Source of the DNA: Gaiellasilicea sp963784895
GTDB taxonomy: Bacteria > Actinomycetota > Thermoleophilia > Gaiellales > Gaiellaceae
Assembly: GCA_963784895.1 (NCBI GenBank)
Contig: CAWATM010000002.1
Coordinates: 62,001-126,000 of the forward strand
Direction: 5' to 3'
DNA length: 64,000 nt
In this document: piece after piece, positions 1 to 7,586 of the stretch
Layout: each line of letters begins with the position of its first letter
Numbering within the stretch: the stretch's first letter is position 1
Translations under genes and position numbers: made by a program
Notes under the pieces: model-generated
Seen by the model: only the letters and a program-made list of their open reading frames with translations
What the model was told of the DNA's origin: nothing
Database searches by the model: none

Positions 1-701
1 CACTGCCCGAACGCGGAGAGCCGCTGCAGCTGGATCTGCTTGCGGGCCATGCTGCGGCCGGCGTAGACGCGCGCGATGAACCCGTTCATGCGGCCAAACG
101 AGATCGACGGCGCCACGGCCGTGCTGATCACGAGGCTCGAGGCGGTCTTCCACCTGGCCCGGTAGGTGGTGAGGATCTTCGGCGAGACGGCGTAGGAGAA
201 CGTGCCGTCCGTGCCGGTGATCACGGTGGCGAGCACGACCTCAGATGCCTGCCCGTAGGGCTGGAAGCTGAGTTGGACGTTCTCGCCCGGCTTCTTGTTG
301 TTGACCTGGCCGGTGAGCGTCACCTTGTCCCCGTACGCGATCTGCGGCTGCGAGGTGGCGAGAGTGACTGCGGCTGGCGGCCCGGCCACCCGGACGGTGC
401 CGGTGACAGACGGGTTGAGCGCGTCGCGATAGCGGTAGGTGCCCGCGACGTCGAACCTGAAGGTGAAGCTCCGGCCGCGCGCAAGCACCGGCGAGGCAAA
501 GGCGCCGGTCGTCGAGACGATCTGATGGCTCTGCGTGTCGTCGTTGCGCCACCGGATCGAGTCGCCGGCGACGATGTTGACGGAGGCGGGGGAGAACGCC
601 GCCCGCTTGATCGAGACGGTCTTCGTGGTCGCGGCGGCTGCAGGACCGGCGAGCAGCAGGCCGACGACGAGCGAGACGAGGGTGAGGAGTGTGCGTCGCA
701 T
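1..701 (-). CDS. secreted cupredoxin-like protein, C-terminus off the window
   Basis: Partial gene read leftwards from ATG at 701; the frame is open to the window edge. Residues 1-23 form a signal peptide (MRRT, hydrophobic LLTLVSLVVGLLLAGPA, then AAA). Residues 24-105 look like a plastocyanin-type beta-sandwich: AAFSPASVNIVAGDSIRW, then a His in SHQIVSTTGAF and GTYRYRDALNP. In copper-binding relatives the last segment carries Cys, His and Met ligands; here it has none, so copper binding is doubtful. A second beta-rich region with Ig-like character follows (VTLTGQVNNKKPGENV). Export is inferred from the signal peptide. The next gene to the right is tRNA-Sec on the other strand. Confidence 0.75.
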   Translation of the reverse strand, partial: MRRTLLTLVSLVVGLLLAGPAAAATTKTVSIKRAAFSPASVNIVAGDSIRWRNDDTQSHQIVSTTGAFASPVLARGRSFTFRFDVAGTYRYRDALNPSVTGTVRVAGPPAAVTLATSQPQIAYGDKVTLTGQVNNKKPGENVQLSFQPYGQASEVVLATVITGTDGTFSYAVSPKILTTYRARWKTASSLVISTAVAPSISFGRMNGFIARVYAGRSMARKQIQLQRLSAFGQ

Positions 702-816
702 GAGCGCAGCCTCCCCGTGCCGCAGGGCGCCAAGCGCACAACGGTGCGGTTTTACGGAATCCGTACAGGCTGATTGCATCTCGCTTTCAGTGGCTTCTGC
801 ACCTAGGGTTCGGGGC

Positions 817-909
817 GGAGCGGCACGGGCCCGGTGGCCCAGCCGGTCTTCAAAATCGGCCCGGTCGTGCAACCCACGGCTTGCTCGGTTCGACTCCGGG
901 GCCGCTCCG
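817..909 (+). tRNA. selC: tRNA-Sec (anticodon UCA)
   Basis: A complete selenocysteine tRNA. The acceptor stem has 8 bp (GGAGCGGC 817-824 with GCCGCTCC 901-908), the bacterial 8+5 arrangement unique to tRNA-Sec. The D stem is GGGCC/GGCCC with a CGGT loop. The anticodon stem is CCGGT 843-847 with ATCGG 855-859 around loop CTTCAAA, anticodon TCA at 850-852. The long variable arm is a 6-bp stem (GTCGTG with CACGGC). The T stem CTCGG/CCGGG encloses TTCGACT at 889-895. The discriminator is G909 and CCA is not encoded. It decodes UGA as Sec, which requires SelA, SelB and SelD; none of those genes lies in this window. Confidence 0.95.
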
Positions 910-1094
910 TTCCGGCTCGGCCGCGTCCAGCTCCCGCGATGGAGTGGGCCGTTGCTCCGCCGAAGATCACTCGATCGAGGGACGTCGACGGGACCTAGAC
1001 GCTCAAGCGATGGGTCCTACGCGCCGATGAGGTGAGAACTAGCGAGTTCCGTGGGCCGTGCCGCAGCTGTCCATGTCGAGCTCCTTCCGAAGCA

Positions 1095-1117
1095 GTGGGG
1101 GTGGCCGCCACCCCCAC
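1095..1117. terminator. 10-bp perfect hairpin between tRNA-Sec and HNH gene
   Basis: GTGGGGGTGG at 1095-1104 pairs perfectly with CCACCCCCAC at 1108-1117 across a 3-nt loop. It is followed on the + strand by a pyrimidine tract (TCTTCTCTCTCC). It sits just past the 3' end of the leftward HNH gene and about 185 nt past the tRNA, so it may end transcription from either side. Confidence 0.55.
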
Positions 1118-1132
1118 TCTTCTCTCTCCAGG

Positions 1133-1684
1133 TCAGGCCTCGCGGGCGTACTTCGCCTTCAGCGCGGCGATATCGGCGGGCTCGTAGAGCGGCCGGCCCG
1201 GGTCGAGGCCGACGATCTCGTCGCGGCGCGGCACGCGGCCGAGCTCGCGGCCGAGCTTCTCCGCGCGCCGATGGCAGCCGTCGCAGAGCGTGATCAGGTC
1301 GCGGCCGGGCTCCTCCGCACCGAGCGTCGCATACGTCAGGTGCCGAGCACTGGGTTCGATCGCGGATTCACAGCCCTCGACCTCGCACGCGGGCGCAGTC
1401 GCCAGCTGCGCTCTCGCGCGCCGCTGCCAGTGGCCGCTCGCCGCGTACGCCGCCGGGCTGAGCCGGAAGAGAGCGCGGTACGCCTCGCTCGATAGCTTGC
1501 CGCCCGCGTCCGGGGAGCGGCGGTCGCGCCAGCGCTCAAGTGCGGCCGCCGCCTCCGCCTCGACCTCCTCGCGGCGGCGCGCCGCCTCCCGCTTCGCCGC
1601 TTCGGCAGGCGTGAGCAGCGAGGGCGCCTCCCGGCGTGCCCGCAGCACGTCGTGCAGCGACTTCTTTCCGGCTCCTCGGCTCAT
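1133..1684 (-). CDS. HNH-endonuclease-like protein
   Basis: 183 residues. The N-terminal two thirds are Arg/Glu/Ala-rich and probably helical. The C-terminal part carries an HNH-type zinc site: CEVEGC, then RHLTYATLGAEE, then LITLCDGCHRRAEKLG. This Cys pair, HLTY...G.E and LC..CH arrangement is typical of small HNH proteins found across Actinobacteria. The usual final His of the HNH box is replaced within CHRRAEKLG, so nuclease activity is uncertain. It is transcribed away from the aldo/keto reductase, only 20 nt apart. The substrate is unknown. Confidence 0.65.
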   Translation of the reverse strand: MSRGAGKKSLHDVLRARREAPSLLTPAEAAKREAARRREEVEAEAAAALERWRDRRSPDAGGKLSSEAYRALFRLSPAAYAASGHWQRRARAQLATAPACEVEGCESAIEPSARHLTYATLGAEEPGRDLITLCDGCHRRAEKLGRELGRVPRRDEIVGLDPGRPLYEPADIAALKAKYAREA

Positions 1685-1692
1685 CGTCCGAC

Positions 1693-1698
1693 TAGTGT
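1693..1698 (+). promoter_or_regulatory. -10 hexamer TAGTGT for a leaderless start
   Basis: TAGTGT ends 6 nt before the ATG at 1705 and there is no Shine-Dalgarno sequence, so the aldo/keto reductase mRNA probably begins at or next to its start codon. Confidence 0.45.
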
Positions 1699-1704
1699 GC
1701 CCGG

Positions 1705-2616
1705 ATGCGCACTCGCCGCCTGGGCAGCTCCGTCCTCGAGGTGACGGTCGTGGGGCTCGGCTGCAACAACTTCGGCGGCCGGATCGACGAGGCGGAGTCG
1801 CGCCCGGTGATCGACGCGGCGATCGACGCCGGCGTCACCTTCTTCGACACCGCCGATGTCTACGGCAACCGCGGCGGCAGCGAGGAGATCATCGGCCGCG
1901 CCCTCGACGGCCGGCGCGACGAGGTCGTGCTGGCGACCAAGTTCGGCCACGACCTCGGCGACGGCGAGACCGCCCGCGGTGCGCGACCCTACATCCGCAA
2001 GGCGATCGAGGCGTCGCTCCGCCGCCTCCAGACCGACCGGATCGACCTCTACCAGTACCACCGCCCGGACGGCGTCACGCCGCTCGCCGACACGCTCGAG
2101 GCTCTGCACGAGCTCGTCCAGGAGGGGACGGTGCGCGCGATCGGCTCGTCCAACTTCACACCGGCGATGGTCGAGGAAGCCGCCGCGATCGCGGCCGAGC
2201 GCGGCCTGACGCCCTTCGCCTCCGAGCAGAGCCAGTACTCGTGGCTGCGGCGCGGCGCCGAGGAGGAGCTGCTGCCCGCGAGCGAGCGGCTCGGCGTCGG
2301 CTTCATCCCCTACTTCCCGCTCGCGAGCGGCCTGCTGACGGGCAAGTACGCAAAGGGCGAGCCGCCGCCGGAGGGGACGCGCCTGTCGGGCCGCGAGCTC
2401 GCGGAGGACGACCTGGACGCAGTCGAGCGGCTGCGCGCGTTCGGGGAGCGGAACGGCGCCTCGCTGCTCGACGTCGCGATCGGCGGGCTCGCAGCCGTAC
2501 CCGGCGTCGCCTCGGTGATCGCGGGCGCGACGAAGCCGGAGCAGGTGCGCGCGAACGCGGCCGCCGGCTCGTGGGAGCCGAGCGGGGAGCAGCTCGCAGA
2601 GCTGCGCGCGCTCTGA
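1705..2616 (+). CDS. aldo/keto reductase
   Basis: 303 residues, the full length of a (beta/alpha)8 NADPH-dependent aldo/keto reductase. Visible motifs are the N-terminal LGSSVLEVTVVGLGCNNFGG strand, the catalytic Asp and Tyr in FFDTADVYGNRGGSE, the Lys in LATKFGHD, the catalytic-region His in DLYQYHRPD, and the cofactor-binding end SVIAGATKPEQVRANAAA. It would reduce aldehydes or ketones to alcohols in the cytoplasm; the physiological substrate cannot be read from sequence. The next gene starts 3 nt after the stop, so the two are probably co-transcribed. Confidence 0.9.
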   Translation: MRTRRLGSSVLEVTVVGLGCNNFGGRIDEAESRPVIDAAIDAGVTFFDTADVYGNRGGSEEIIGRALDGRRDEVVLATKFGHDLGDGETARGARPYIRKAIEASLRRLQTDRIDLYQYHRPDGVTPLADTLEALHELVQEGTVRAIGSSNFTPAMVEEAAAIAAERGLTPFASEQSQYSWLRRGAEEELLPASERLGVGFIPYFPLASGLLTGKYAKGEPPPEGTRLSGRELAEDDLDAVERLRAFGERNGASLLDVAIGGLAAVPGVASVIAGATKPEQVRANAAAGSWEPSGEQLAELRAL

Positions 2617-2618
2617 CC

Positions 2619-3257
2619 GTGCTCGCGGAGGTCGCCGCAGCAGCAGCCCTCGTCTGCCTCGATCCCGGCCACGGCACCGCGCCGGACGTGGGCCGGCAGC
2701 TCGAGCCGATCGGCCCCGGTTCCGCGCAGCTGAAGCTGAAGGACCCGGGCGGCGCTGCCGGCGAGGCGCCCGTCGCCCTCTCGATCGCGCGCAAGACGCG
2801 AACGCTCCTGCGCGCCAGCCGCTACCGGGTCGCGATGACACGCGACGGGACCGGCTACCGCGGCGGCAACCGCGAGCGGGCAGGCTTCTGCAACGCGCGC
2901 GGCGCCGGGCTGATGCTCCGCATCCACGCCGACGGGTCGGCCGACCCCGCCGTCCGGGGAATCTCGACGCTCGTACCGGCGCTGCGGCCCGGCTGGACGG
3001 GCGACGTCTACGGCGCGAGCCGCCGCGCGGGAGCACTCCTACAGCGAGAACTGGTCGCCGCCACCGGCGCACGCAACCTCGGAGTCGTCGAGCGCGCCGA
3101 CCTGACCGGCTTCAACTGGGCCGACGTCCCCGTCGTGCTCGTCGAGACCGGCTTCATGTCGAACCGCCGCGAGGCCGGGCTCCTCCGCAGCGCCGGCTAC
3201 CAGCAGCAGCTTGCGGGTGCGCTGGCCCGCGGCGTTCAGCGCTTCCTGAGTCGGTAG
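2619..3257 (+). CDS. N-acetylmuramoyl-L-alanine amidase (Amidase_3)
   Basis: 212 residues from GTG at 2619, 3 nt behind the aldo/keto reductase. Amidase_3 zinc hydrolase: first zinc His in VCLDPGHG, zinc Glu in GEAPVALSIA, second zinc His in LRIHADGS, and catalytic Glu in VLVETGFMSN. It cleaves the amide between MurNAc and the stem peptide. The start is followed by a short hydrophobic stretch (VLAEVAAAAALVC) too brief for a convincing signal peptide, so export is uncertain. The 3' end overlaps the convergent gene by 22 nt. Confidence 0.88.
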   Translation: MLAEVAAAAALVCLDPGHGTAPDVGRQLEPIGPGSAQLKLKDPGGAAGEAPVALSIARKTRTLLRASRYRVAMTRDGTGYRGGNRERAGFCNARGAGLMLRIHADGSADPAVRGISTLVPALRPGWTGDVYGASRRAGALLQRELVAATGARNLGVVERADLTGFNWADVPVVLVETGFMSNRREAGLLRSAGYQQQLAGALARGVQRFLSR

Positions 3258-4240
3258 ACGACGCCGCGGCCCCAGTCGGCGGCGAGGAGGCCGCCGCCAC
3301 GTGGCTCGACCGCGAGCCCGAGCGGATGCTCGAAACCGTCGGCGAACGTCGACGAGCGGCCCGTGCGGAGATTCACCTGCACGAGCTTCCGCCCCCAGCG
3401 TTCGCTCAGGTACTGCCCCCACTCGGCGACGATCAGCCTGCCGCCCCAGAGCGCAAGCGTGTTCGCGGAGGAGTGAGGCTCGAGGTAGGCGATCGGCGGC
3501 ATGACGCCCCGGCAGGAGCCCTGCAGCTTGCGCAGCCGCCAGCTGGCCCAGCAGCGCGGCCAGCCGTAGTCGGCGCCGGGCCGGATCCGGACGATCGTCT
3601 CCGCCGGCTCGTTCTCACCGAGGTCGTCGCGGGCGTTGTCCGAGACGTAGAGCGCCTCGCCGTCGAAGACGAGCCCGAACGGGTTGCGGAGGCCGCGGGC
3701 GACGATGCGCAGGCCCGTGCCGTCCTGGCGGAAGGAGAGGATCGCGCCGCTGCGGGCGTCCTTCTCCTTGCAGACGTCGCACGTCGAGCCGCTGCCGAGA
3801 TAGAGCCGGTCGTCGGGTCCGAGCACGATCGTGTCCTGCTGGTGCCGGTCGAAGGGCAGCCTGGTCAGGATCTTCTGCCGCGAGAGGACTTGCCGGCCAC
3901 GGACGGCGAGACGGCTGACGTAGCCCTGCGCGGAGACGAACAGGTTCCGGCCGACCCACGCCAGCCCGAGCGGTGTCTCGAAGCCGCGGGCGAGCACGCG
4001 CGGCTTGGACGAGCCGGGGCCGACCGCGACGATCTCGCCGGTCTCCTGCGTCGCATAGAGGAGGCCGTCGGGGCCGAACGCGAGCGCGGTCGGCCGCTGC
4101 AGGCCCGTTGCGTAGAGCTCTGCCGTCAGGCCGCAGCAGACCTCCAGCGCAGGCGCCGGTCGGAGCGCGGCTGCACCCGGGACGGCGAAGAGCGCGGCGA
4201 CCGCAACAGCGGCCGCGAGGAGCTCACGCCTCCCAGGGAT
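3236..4240 (-). CDS. secreted glucose/sorbosone-dehydrogenase-like beta-propeller protein
   Basis: The body (3236-3997, from an internal GTG) is a six-bladed propeller of the soluble PQQ sugar dehydrogenase type: ARGFETPLGLAWVG, HQQDTIVLGPDDRLYLGSGS, ARGLRNPFGLVFDG, YVSDNARDDLG, ADYGWPRCW, FEHPLGLAVEP. The same frame continues upstream with GLQRPTALAFGPDGLLYATQ and an obvious signal peptide (ELLAAAVAVAALFAVPGAAA), so the true gene starts near 4226-4240. No ATG, GTG or TTG is in frame there. ATC at 4238-4240 is in frame, and a GTG overlapping the upstream stop (GTGA) is in another frame, so an indel near the start is possible. Probably extracytoplasmic; the substrate is unknown. Confidence 0.75.
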   Translation of the reverse strand: MPGRRELLAAAVAVAALFAVPGAAALRPAPALEVCCGLTAELYATGLQRPTALAFGPDGLLYATQETGEIVAVGPGSSKPRVLARGFETPLGLAWVGRNLFVSAQGYVSRLAVRGRQVLSRQKILTRLPFDRHQQDTIVLGPDDRLYLGSGSTCDVCKEKDARSGAILSFRQDGTGLRIVARGLRNPFGLVFDGEALYVSDNARDDLGENEPAETIVRIRPGADYGWPRCWASWRLRKLQGSCRGVMPPIAYLEPHSSANTLALWGGRLIVAEWGQYLSERWGRKLVQVNLRTGRSSTFADGFEHPLGLAVEPRGGGLLAADWGRGVVYRLRKR

Positions 4241-4913
4241 CGGCGGCGCCCGCCTCGGCGGTCCGCTGCCGTCGCCGCAGGCCGCGGCGGCGCTTGGGCG
4301 CTGGCGCAGGAGCGGCCGCTTCCGGCTCGTCCGCGCCGGGATCGGCGGGCAGCTTCGTCACGATCGTCTTCGACTCCGGATCCGGTGCGGCCTCGACCAC
4401 CGTCGCCTGGACGACGGGCATGTCCCATGGCCCGGTCGCCTCGGCGGCGTCGGCCGCGAGCGGCGGCGCGATCTCGTCGAGGTGCCAGCGAGCGCGCTTC
4501 GCGGCCGCGGCCCACTCCGAGAGGACGACGAGCGTCCAGGCCGCGGCCATCACGAGCACGATCCACGCGGTCGAGAGGTCGGCGAGGCCCGCGAAGAGGG
4601 CGACGAGAAGCAGGAAGGCACCCTCGACCACGAGCCGCGGCACCGTGAATCCGCGCTGGAGTGGCGGCGGAACCGCGGCGACCCAGTCGGGCGACGGGTG
4701 GGCGCCGGGCTCGACCGGCCAGCGCTCGTCGTCGAGGCGCGCCGGTGCCTGCCGCTCCGCGCGCAGCGAATGCAGCTCGGCGCGCAGCTCCCCCGCGACT
4801 TCCTCCAGTTCGCGCACGCGGTCGGCGAAGGCGCTGAACGCTTCCTCGACGCGGACGGCGTCGTACCCCTGGCCGGTCCGCGGCAGCTCATCCGTCTGCG
4901 GCAGCTTGCTCAT
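4224..4913 (-). CDS. membrane protein with DivIVA-like coiled-coil N-terminus
   Basis: 229 residues. Residues 10-52 (GYDAVRVEEAFSAFADRVREL and on) form a heptad coiled coil resembling the N-terminal part of DivIVA-type proteins. Residues about 88-135 hold two adjacent hydrophobic segments (VVEGAFLLLVALFAGLADL and AWIVLVMAAAWTLVVLSEW). The tail is Ala/Pro/Glu-rich and ends in an Arg-rich stretch (KRRRGLRRRQR). It looks like a bitopic cytoplasmic-coil membrane protein; a role in envelope organisation is only a guess. Its stop overlaps the apparent start of the following leftward gene. Confidence 0.6.
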   Translation of the reverse strand: MSKLPQTDELPRTGQGYDAVRVEEAFSAFADRVRELEEVAGELRAELHSLRAERQAPARLDDERWPVEPGAHPSPDWVAAVPPPLQRGFTVPRLVVEGAFLLLVALFAGLADLSTAWIVLVMAAAWTLVVLSEWAAAAKRARWHLDEIAPPLAADAAEATGPWDMPVVQATVVEAAPDPESKTIVTKLPADPGADEPEAAAPAPAPKRRRGLRRRQRTAEAGAADPWEA

Positions 4914-4949
4914 CTCCCTGAAGTATGCCGCCGGAGCGAAGAAGCCTGC

Positions 4950-5984
4950 TCAGACGGATTTTCCACCCACTCCCGCTCTGAGCTCCGCGGCGCGGTCGCC
5001 GACGCGAAGCGGCGGTGTCCGCCCGCCTGCGCGATCGGCCAGCCCGTGCAGGAGCTCGCGGACCGTCTCGAGGGCATCCCGTGTGGGCGCCCAGCCGAGC
5101 TCCCTGCGGGCGCGCGTGGAATCGAGGAGCGGCGCTCCGAGTGCAAGATCGAGCCAGTCGGGCGACGTCGGTTGCAGCCGGGCATGCCATGTCGCCGCGG
5201 CGAACGCACGCGCGACCCTCGCCGGGATCGTCAGCGTCCGAGCACCGATCGCTTCGGCGATCGTCCGCCCATCGACCTCAGGCTCGGCGGCGATGTTGAA
5301 GGCGCCGCGAACGTTCTCGGTCGCGGCGAGCCGGTAGGCCTCGCCCACGTCGAGCGAGTGGACGAGTTGGACGACCGCTCCGGGGACGTACGGGAAGATC
5401 GGGAGCCGGCCGGGCTTGACGAGCGGGCTCGGGAAGAGCGGGCCGGTGAAGAGGCGGCGGACGCTCTCGGCGCTCTCGCGCTTCATGATCAGCGCCGGGC
5501 GAAGGCGGACGACGCGCGTCGTGTGCTCGGACTCGAAGCGGTCCAGGCGCCGCTCCAGCTCTGCCTTGTGCCGCGAGTACCAGCTGGCCCGGATCCCCTC
5601 GCGCGGCCAGCTCTCGTCGACCCGCTCCTTCGGGCCGGCCGAGTAGACGCCGATCGAGGAGGCGACGACGAGTGCCGGGACGCCGGCCTCGGCCACCGCC
5701 GCAAGCACGCGCGAGGAGCCCTCGACGTTGGTCTGCCAGAGCGTCCGCTGATCGCGCGAGGGCTGGATCAGCCAGGCGAGGTGGATGACGCAGTCGGCGC
5801 CGCGGAAGTGCGCGACGAGGTCGTCGCGTGTGATGTCGGCGGCGGCGAACTCGGTCTTCGCGTAGCTCGCGGTCGTCGAACGGCGGGCGAGGCCGACGAT
5901 CGAATCGACTCCGTCGTCGCGGCCGAGCGCCTCGAGCACGCTCGTACCGACGTTCCCGGTGGCTCCGACGACGACGACCCGCAT
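4950..5984 (-). CDS. NAD(P)-dependent epimerase/dehydratase (extended SDR)
   Basis: 344 residues. Rossmann nucleotide motif VVVVGATGNVGTSVLEALG at the N-terminus, the conserved HLAWLIQPS segment after strand 4, catalytic Ser/Thr region VVASSIGVYS and catalytic pair YSRHK (YxxxK). Extended SDR family; related to NDP-sugar epimerases and similar NAD(P)-dependent oxidoreductases. There is no context pointing to a sugar pathway, so the substrate is open. Leftward, 36 nt upstream of the membrane protein in transcriptional order. Confidence 0.85.
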   Translation of the reverse strand: MRVVVVGATGNVGTSVLEALGRDDGVDSIVGLARRSTTASYAKTEFAAADITRDDLVAHFRGADCVIHLAWLIQPSRDQRTLWQTNVEGSSRVLAAVAEAGVPALVVASSIGVYSAGPKERVDESWPREGIRASWYSRHKAELERRLDRFESEHTTRVVRLRPALIMKRESAESVRRLFTGPLFPSPLVKPGRLPIFPYVPGAVVQLVHSLDVGEAYRLAATENVRGAFNIAAEPEVDGRTIAEAIGARTLTIPARVARAFAAATWHARLQPTSPDWLDLALGAPLLDSTRARRELGWAPTRDALETVRELLHGLADRAGGRTPPLRVGDRAAELRAGVGGKSV

Positions 5985-6013
5985 CCGGGCCGTGTGCCCG
6001 GAACGAGCGCCTG

Positions 6014-6382
6014 CTAGTCGTCCTGGCCGGGGCGGTTCATCTCCCCGAGCGCCTGCTGGGCCTTCTCGTGGATCGCGCGACGGCGCTCGTCGAGCGAGAG
6101 TGTGGCCTCCTGGGACTCGGCCTCCTGGGACTCAACTTCCTGCGCCGCCTCGGCCGCCGGCCGCGGGCGCTCGATCTCGTCGACCGGCTGGCCCTCGGCC
6201 GCGTCGAATTCGTCGCGGTCATCGGCGGTCTCCCGCGCCTGCGCGAGCTTCTCGCGCAGCTCTGCGGCCGGGTCGGGACCGGCGTTCGGAGGAGGCTGCT
6301 CCCCGGCGTGCTCTTTGCGGAGGTGGCGCCAGAGCCAGGCAAGCCCGAGGGCGCCGGCGATCCCCGTCAGCAGCCGTCCCAT
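6014..6382 (-). CDS. small membrane-anchored protein of unknown function
   Basis: 122 residues from the ATG at 6382. One N-terminal transmembrane segment (LLTGIAGALGLAWLW) is followed by basic residues and a long acidic, Glu/Ala/Gln-rich, low-complexity region with repeated EVESQEAESQEA, then an amphipathic helix LDERRRAIHEKAQQALGEM. An upstream in-frame start at 6445 exists, but TAGCAT on the minus strand (6390-6395) ends 7 nt before 6382, matching the leaderless pattern of neighbours. The function is not recognised. Confidence 0.55.
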   Translation of the reverse strand: MGRLLTGIAGALGLAWLWRHLRKEHAGEQPPPNAGPDPAAELREKLAQARETADDRDEFDAAEGQPVDEIERPRPAAEAAQEVESQEAESQEATLSLDERRRAIHEKAQQALGEMNRPGQDD

Positions 6383-6502
6383 GCTGCCGATGCTACTCTG
6401 TCGGCCGCTTCCTGCCTCGTCTTCGCGTGCGCCGTTCCCGCTCACGCTTGCCGGCGAGGCCGCCTAAGACCAGGGGAAGCCCGACGGAAGGAGACCGGGA
6501 AC

Positions 6503-6874
6503 GTGATCGACTACGAGATTCTGCTCATGCTGGACCCCGACCTGCCCGAGGAGCGGCAGGAGGAGATCGTCAAGCGCACACGCAACCTCGTCGAGAAGGC
6601 CGGGGGGACGTGGGACGGCCAGGACGTCTGGGGCCGCCGCAAGCTCGCCTACGAGATCGACAAGAAGGGCGACGGCACCTATCACCTGCTCTCGTTCAGC
6701 GCCGACGGCGACACGCTCGACGAGATCTCGCGCGTGCTCAAGATCGACGACGACGTGATGCGTCACCTGGCCACCCGTCGGTACAAGCCTGGTTCGACTC
6801 AGCCAGTAGCGGTGGGCGGGCCTACACGCGAGGATGTCGCCGACCCGATCGACAGCTCGTTGGAGGAGGAGTAA
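6503..6874 (+). CDS. rpsF: 30S ribosomal protein S6
   Basis: 123 residues from GTG at 6503, preceded by GGAAGGAG with 9-nt spacing, one of the few strong ribosome binding sites in the window. Typical S6 ferredoxin-like fold: YEILLMLDPDLPEE at the N-terminus, the WGRRKLAYEIDKKGDGTYHL core, and a long C-terminal tail. S6 binds 16S rRNA with S18 on the small subunit platform. It is the first gene of the conserved rpsF-ssb-rpsR-rplI cluster. Its TAA overlaps the ssb ATG (TAATG). Confidence 0.97.
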   Translation: MIDYEILLMLDPDLPEERQEEIVKRTRNLVEKAGGTWDGQDVWGRRKLAYEIDKKGDGTYHLLSFSADGDTLDEISRVLKIDDDVMRHLATRRYKPGSTQPVAVGGPTREDVADPIDSSLEEE

Positions 6875-7308
6875 TGGCCCAGAACATCAACAGCGTCGTC
6901 CTCGTCGGCAACCTGACGCGGGATCCCGAGCTGCGGCACACGCCGTCCGGTACTGCCGTGACGACGCTCCGCATCGCCGTCAACGACCGCGTCAAGCGCG
7001 GCGAGGACTGGCAGGACGCCGCCTACTACTTCGACGTCACCGTCTGGGGCCGAACTGCGGAGAACTGCGCCCAGTACCTCGCCAAAGGCCGCCCCGTCGG
7101 CGTGCAGGGCAAGCTGACGTGGCGCGAGTGGGACGCCCAGGACGGGACGAAGCGGCAGTCCGTCGAGGTCGTCGCCGACAACGTCCAGTTCCTCGGCGGC
7201 CGCGACGGCGGCGAGGGCGGCGGGCAGCAGTTCGTGCCGGCCGGCGCCGCGCAGAGCTCAGCAGCCGACTTCCCCGCGGCTGCGGCCGACGACGACATTC
7301 CGTTCTAG
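6874..7308 (+). CDS. ssb: single-stranded DNA-binding protein
   Basis: 144 residues. OB-fold start INSVVLVGNLTRDPELRHT, core motifs YFDVTVWGRTAENCAQYL and GRPVGVQGKLTWREW, then a Gly/Ala-rich linker and the acidic tip DDDIPF, which recruits replication and repair partners. Start and previous stop overlap (TAATG), giving translational coupling with rpsF. It coats ssDNA during replication, recombination and repair. Confidence 0.97.
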   Translation: MAQNINSVVLVGNLTRDPELRHTPSGTAVTTLRIAVNDRVKRGEDWQDAAYYFDVTVWGRTAENCAQYLAKGRPVGVQGKLTWREWDAQDGTKRQSVEVVADNVQFLGGRDGGEGGGQQFVPAGAAQSSAADFPAAAADDDIPF

Positions 7309-7319
7309 GAGAGGCACAG

Positions 7320-7586
7320 ATGGCACAGCCGAAAACCCAGCAGTCGCGCAAGCGTCCCGGCTCGTCGCTCGCCCCCGGGCGCCGCAAGAGCTGCCTCTTC
7401 TGCAAGGACAAGGTCGAAGAGGTCGACTACAAGAACCTGAACCAGCTTCGGCGCTACATCTCGGAGAAGGGGAAGATTCGCAACCGCCGCATCACCGGCG
7501 CCTGCCGCCGGCACCAGCGGCAGGTCGCGGTCGCCGTCAAGCGGGCGCGCGAGATGGCGCTCCTGCCCTACGTGGAGCCGCGCTGA
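7320..7586 (+). CDS. rpsR: 30S ribosomal protein S18
   Basis: 88 residues. S18 signature KNLNQLRRYISEKGKIRNRR followed by ITGACRRHQRQVAVAVKRAR. It keeps CLFC near residue 27 and C..H in ACRRH, so it is the zinc-binding (C+) paralogue type. Its stop overlaps the rplI start (TGATG). Confidence 0.97.
   Translation: MAQPKTQQSRKRPGSSLAPGRRKSCLFCKDKVEEVDYKNLNQLRRYISEKGKIRNRRITGACRRHQRQVAVAVKRAREMALLPYVEPR

Noticed and set aside
1130..1135. UGA stop of the HNH gene considered as a Sec codon because tRNA-Sec is close by
   Set aside because: The sequence after it is the hairpin/pyrimidine region; no conserved continuation and no GGUC stem at the right distance.
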